Of a DNA stretch of 64,000 bases, positions 60,681 to 64,000 are shown in pieces. The stretch covers positions 1-64,000 of the forward strand of contig CANRND010000005.1 in assembly GCA_947631905.1 (NCBI GenBank), read 5' to 3'. A program made the position numbers and the translations under genes. Source of the DNA: an uncultured Clostridia bacterium (GTDB lineage Bacteria; Bacillota; Clostridia; Christensenellales; Borkfalkiaceae). The notes beneath the pieces are model-generated. The model saw only the letters and a program-made list of their open reading frames with translations. It was not told the origin of the DNA and searched no databases. Within the stretch, counting starts at the first letter, position 1, and each line of letters starts with the position of its first letter.

Positions 60681-62717
60681 TTACAAACCTCCTTCTCTGG
60701 AATGCAGGAGCCATTCAAGGAAGAGCAACCCCACCAGAACGCTTGCAAAGTACAAGAGCAACGCATAATCGGAGGATTCCGTCGACGCCTGATAACTGAG
60801 TTTCACGCGCAACTCCTCCTCTCGGAAAAGATCGCTCTCCTTAGAAGAAACCTTCACGAAAACGTTCTCCACGATCGGCGCCTTTTCGGGCGAGATCCTC
60901 TGTTGGAGGGTATATTCGCCCGGACGGGTGAATTTGTAATCCTGCGGGAAGCTGTCGACCGTGGTCTCCTGCCCGCCGCCCGAAACGGTAAGTTCCGGCC
61001 CGCGCGCACTCAGAGCGGCCGTATCCCCCACTTCGTAAAGATATTGCGATACCGTGGAGGGTACAAAGTAATTGAACATGTTGAGCATGAGCATGGGGAA
61101 ATCGTATGTGATCCCCGCCATCGAGAAGTCCGTCTCCACGCACAGGATCGCCACCTTTGCGTTCATCTCGTTCCGCACCAAAAGAACGGGGTCGCCGCCG
61201 CAAAAGAGAAGAGGCGTATACCCGTCGTAGGTAAGAATCCGCCTGTACGCCGTAGCGGGCAGGTTTTCGGGCGTGATGTATTGTGTGATCGGGTGCGGCT
61301 CGCCCGCGGCAAGCAGGAACCCGTTCGGGTCTTCGGTCGTAATGCGGTCCCCGAGGGTGATTCCCGTCAGATTTTCGGGGACCTTATCGGGATTGACGAG
61401 AAGCACGACGCCGTCCGTAGGAAGCGTAGCGGGCATCGTCCGTTCAAACACGTAAAAATCGTATCCCTCCATTTCGGGGGAAGCGCCGTTCCGCACCTCG
61501 TCGTAGTCGATCGTCCAGCGGTTGCGGAGCGTATCGCGTATTCCCATAAAGAAACCCGCAAAGAAAATGTTGGGTTTGGAACTCGCGTATTGGATGCGGA
61601 CGGATTGCTTCATCCCGCCGTCGAGGAAAAAGTTGTTGTCCGCGTCGAAGGAATCCTGCACTCCGTCGTCGATGTGGATCCATACGGAATCATACGAATA
61701 GATATTTCCGTTCTCGCTGTCGCTGGTATCCCACTCAACGTGGACGACGTCCCCGCTCTGTCCGACAAAGATGCTCGGCGACGTCATTTGCAGGTCTCCG
61801 TCTACCGAGGTGGGAGTTAGCTCCGTATCGTAGCTGTTGCCGACCAGCGGCGAGCCGTCGGGACCGACGGTCTCCCCCTCGGAATTGATATAATAGTTCG
61901 CTCCTTTGACCATGCAGCGGACCAAAAAATTCATGCCGCCGCCGTCGCTGCGGTACACGCTGATGTCCGCCCAGAACTTATAATAGTTTTCGACAAGTTC
62001 GGCGCCTGCGTTGAGTATGGCGGCGTTCCACTCCCCCTCGCGGGAGACGTTCTCCACTTTGAGTTTGCCGTCGGTAATATCCATGCCGACATAGGAAGTT
62101 CCCGTGATCAACGTAACTTCCGCCGCGGGATTTTGCATGAGGATCCTGTCCGCAAGCGAGACCGCACCGGCAATATCGCCCTCTTCATAGGAACATTTGT
62201 CGTCGTCCGCATTGCCCTCTTCCCCGAGCAATTCCGCGAGCTTTTGGCTGACCGTATCGTAATTCTCCGCGCCCGAACGCTCCACGAGATAATTCGCTTG
62301 GGGATTGGCGAGGATGGCCGTAAACACCCCGCCCTCGTCGGCGGTTTGCTTGGCGATCTCCTGCGCGCGCTCCACCGCAAGTTCGAAACGGGTCTTGTTT
62401 TCGTACTTCGTCCGCATGCCCGCCGAACCGTCGATGACGACAACGCGCTCCTGCCCCACTTCGGGGACTTCTTCACGGATCACGGGGTCGGCGAGAATAA
62501 ACGCGCACGCCGTGATGATCAAAATCTGGCAGAGCAGGATGAGCAGGCTCCTCAAAATGCTGATCGGGATCCGTTTCCTCTTGTATTTCAGGCTCAATTT
62601 CCAGACATAGGTGCTGGAAATGACCCTTTGTTGATAATTGGGCTTTAAGAGATAGATGAGGATGAGAATGATGATCCCCAAAAGTCCCAACAGGCCCAAA
62701 GGTAAAAGCAGCTTCAT
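60681..62717 (-). CDS. BatA-like membrane protein with degenerate VWA domain
   Basis: A 678-residue protein. The N-terminal segment 'LLLPLGLLGLLGIIILILIYLLKP' and the basic 'KRKRIPISILRSLLILLCQILIITACAFILADP' are the BatA-type double membrane anchor. A VWA-like domain follows with 'ERVVVIDGSAGMRTKYENKTRFELAVERA', where the MIDAS is degenerate (DGSAG). A beta-rich extracellular region comes next, and a last membrane segment sits near the C-terminus ('YALLLYFASVLVGLLFLEWLL'). It overlaps the DUF58 gene by 4 nt (ATGA) and the next gene follows after 1 nt. Confidence 0.88.
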   Translation of the reverse strand: MKLLLPLGLLGLLGIIILILIYLLKPNYQQRVISSTYVWKLSLKYKRKRIPISILRSLLILLCQILIITACAFILADPVIREEVPEVGQERVVVIDGSAGMRTKYENKTRFELAVERAQEIAKQTADEGGVFTAILANPQANYLVERSGAENYDTVSQKLAELLGEEGNADDDKCSYEEGDIAGAVSLADRILMQNPAAEVTLITGTSYVGMDITDGKLKVENVSREGEWNAAILNAGAELVENYYKFWADISVYRSDGGGMNFLVRCMVKGANYYINSEGETVGPDGSPLVGNSYDTELTPTSVDGDLQMTSPSIFVGQSGDVVHVEWDTSDSENGNIYSYDSVWIHIDDGVQDSFDADNNFFLDGGMKQSVRIQYASSKPNIFFAGFFMGIRDTLRNRWTIDYDEVRNGASPEMEGYDFYVFERTMPATLPTDGVVLLVNPDKVPENLTGITLGDRITTEDPNGFLLAAGEPHPITQYITPENLPATAYRRILTYDGYTPLLFCGGDPVLLVRNEMNAKVAILCVETDFSMAGITYDFPMLMLNMFNYFVPSTVSQYLYEVGDTAALSARGPELTVSGGGQETTVDSFPQDYKFTRPGEYTLQQRISPEKAPIVENVFVKVSSKESDLFREEELRVKLSYQASTESSDYALLLYFASVLVGLLFLEWLLHSREGGL

Positions 62718-63613
62718 GCCATGATACCTACCTTCAGTAGTTCGCCGAAGAGCATTTTCTCGATCGGCTTATCGGTACAAACAGAAAGGAAACCCGCCTC
62801 GCGGGAATTGCAGAACGATTTCAGATCGGAGATCATGTCCCGCAACGCCTCCTCGTAGGCAAGTTGCAACCCGCGCGTGATCCTGAGCTTCATGTTTCTC
62901 GCGTCGGCAAGGTCGGAAGACTCGATGTCGATCAGGCTCACCCTGCCGTTGTAAAGCGGCTCCTGCTCCTCGGGAGAGATCACCTGGATGAGCAAGACCT
63001 GCCGCTTTTTATAGGTGAGATAATCCACCGCTTTTTTCCAGTTGCTGTCTGTGAAAAAGTCGGAAATGATTACGGAAAGTCCGTCGTTCGACCCCACGTT
63101 GGGGCAAGTCGTAACGCATTCCGCAATGTCGGTATCACCCTCGAAAGCAACGTCTTCCAAACTGCTGATCGCGCGGAAAAAGGAATTTTTGCCCACAAGG
63201 ACCCCGAACGGGTCTTCGGCGCGGTTCCCTTTCATGAGTTTGAAAGAGACCTTGTCCATATTATGGACGGCAAGAAAACCGAGGGCGGCGGCGGCTCCAA
63301 CCGCATACGCCCCCTTTTTGGGATTGACTTTCCCGACCGAGGCGGAGCAGTCCAAAAAGATCTGCACGTGCATCTGCCGCTCGTCGGTAAAGAGCTTCAA
63401 AAAGTATTTTTCAAAGCGGCTGAAAAGGTTCCAGTCTATGCGCCGAATATCGTCCCCGAGCATATACTCGCGGTAATCGGAAAATTCCACCGTTTGGCCG
63501 TACGTTTTTACGAGGTGTTTTCCTCCGAAAAAGCCCGAGAGATTCGCGCGGAGATTGAGCGCCAGCGTTTCCAACCGGCTGAAAAAATCGTCGTTGAGAT
63601 AAGAATCCTTCAT
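62714..63613 (-). CDS. DUF58 domain protein
   Basis: A 299-residue cytosolic protein. The family core 'TVEFSDYREYMLGDDIRRIDWNLFSRFEKYFLKLFTDERQMHVQIFLDCSASVG' contains the DxSxS MIDAS-like motif. DUF58 proteins regularly accompany MoxR ATPases and VWA membrane proteins. It lies 29 nt after the moxR stop and overlaps the BatA-like gene. A role in assembly or insertion of metal or cofactors is proposed for such systems, but not shown for this type. Confidence 0.93.
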   Translation of the reverse strand: MKDSYLNDDFFSRLETLALNLRANLSGFFGGKHLVKTYGQTVEFSDYREYMLGDDIRRIDWNLFSRFEKYFLKLFTDERQMHVQIFLDCSASVGKVNPKKGAYAVGAAAALGFLAVHNMDKVSFKLMKGNRAEDPFGVLVGKNSFFRAISSLEDVAFEGDTDIAECVTTCPNVGSNDGLSVIISDFFTDSNWKKAVDYLTYKKRQVLLIQVISPEEQEPLYNGRVSLIDIESSDLADARNMKLRITRGLQLAYEEALRDMISDLKSFCNSREAGFLSVCTDKPIEKMLFGELLKVGIMA

Positions 63614-63642
63614 TCTTTTCTCCTATCGTTTCATGTTACAAA

Positions 63643-64000
63643 TCACTTGCTCTTCTTTTTGAATAAGCCGCGCCTGGGCTTTTCGGAAGTCTCTTCCGCA
63701 GGCTCTGCCTGCTCCTGTTCCGTTCCGGCCTCTTCTTCCACGATCTCTTCCTTTGAGACCCGCGGCGCTTTCGTAAAGGCGGAAACTTTCAGTTTCTTGC
63801 CCACTTCCTCGATGATGAGTTTGATCACGTCGTCGGGCGAAACGCGCTCTGCGATCGCTTCGAAATTCATCTTGATACGATGGCGAAGCACGGGATAGGC
63901 AAGGTCGTTCACGTCGCCGTAAGAGACGTTGAACCGCCCCGCCATGAGGGCTTTGACTTTCGCCGTGGAGATGAGGGCCTGGCCCGCACGGGGGCTTGCG
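63643..64000 (-). CDS. MoxR-family AAA ATPase, C-terminal part (5' end outside window)
   Basis: The frame is open to the end of the window, so the ATPase core lies outside. The visible 119 residues start with the sensor 2 block 'ASPRAGQALISTAKVKALMAGR', then 'DVNDLAYPVLRHRI', which is diagnostic of MoxR. A family-atypical C-terminal tail, acidic and then basic (EEEAGTEQEQAEPAEETSEKPRRGLFKKKSK), ends the protein. It is the leading gene of the DUF58/VWA operon. Confidence 0.93.
   Translation of the reverse strand, partial: ASPRAGQALISTAKVKALMAGRFNVSYGDVNDLAYPVLRHRIKMNFEAIAERVSPDDVIKLIIEEVGKKLKVSAFTKAPRVSKEEIVEEEAGTEQEQAEPAEETSEKPRRGLFKKKSK

Overview
The window is a stretch of a Gram-positive, endospore-forming Clostridia-type chromosome. 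The evidence is a spoIIID gene, SdpR/SdpI, an energy-coupling-factor (ECF) operon joined to truA, sigma-A promoters of the TTGACA/TATAAT type, AAGGAGG-like ribosome binding sites, and many lipoproteins with bacterial Ig-like and LRR_5 repeats. The base composition is fairly GC-rich. An uncultured gut member of the Christensenellales or a relative would fit, but that placement is inference. No tRNA, rRNA, CRISPR array or replication origin was recognised.

Layout. 1-1.35 kb: the 3' end of an aldo/keto reductase, then a decayed stretch holding a frameshifted Com-like zinc ribbon, a short ORF, strong hairpins and a MITE-like repeat. 1.35-4.5 kb: a LacI-type regulator facing a mnmE-lysR pair. 4.5-8.9 kb: a 93-bp tandem repeat, then ecfA1-ecfA2-ecfT-truA-membrane protein. 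9-12.5 kb: a HelD-like helicase and sdpRI. 12.6-17.2 kb: a large 2-hydroxyacyl-CoA dehydratase activase with its partner, and spoIIID.

17.05-33.3 kb: an AT-richer defence island of about 16 kb. It is bracketed by two direct copies of a 195-bp segment containing the promoter and first 38 codons of spoIIID, identical at 193 of 195 positions. It carries a type I restriction-modification operon (hsdM, DUF4145-like, hsdS, hsdR), an AAA/DUF4143 ATPase behind a palindromic operator, and a tightly coupled pair: an SNF2/RapA-type helicase followed by a sacsin-like GHKL ATPase with a C-terminal four-Cys module. No integrase or transposase was found. The helicase-GHKL pair is the best candidate for an undescribed defence system.

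33.4-46.8 kb: a seven-gene plant-polysaccharide operon (permuted membrane-anchored GH3, small membrane protein, Ig-like lipoprotein, GH43, FucI/AraA-type isomerase, xylulokinase, GPH transporter). It is followed by an AraC regulator and a divergent CBM-like lipoprotein. The promoters of the GH3 operon and of that lipoprotein share an exact 15-nt motif at the same distance from the -35 box, with the AraC gene lying between them, so they look like one regulon. 46.9-48.3 kb: glutamate dehydrogenase.

48.4-64 kb: a minus-strand series of MoxR (partial), DUF58, BatA-like, double-VWA, LRR_5 lipoprotein and two related lipoproteins of more than 1000 residues. It is probably one cell-envelope system.
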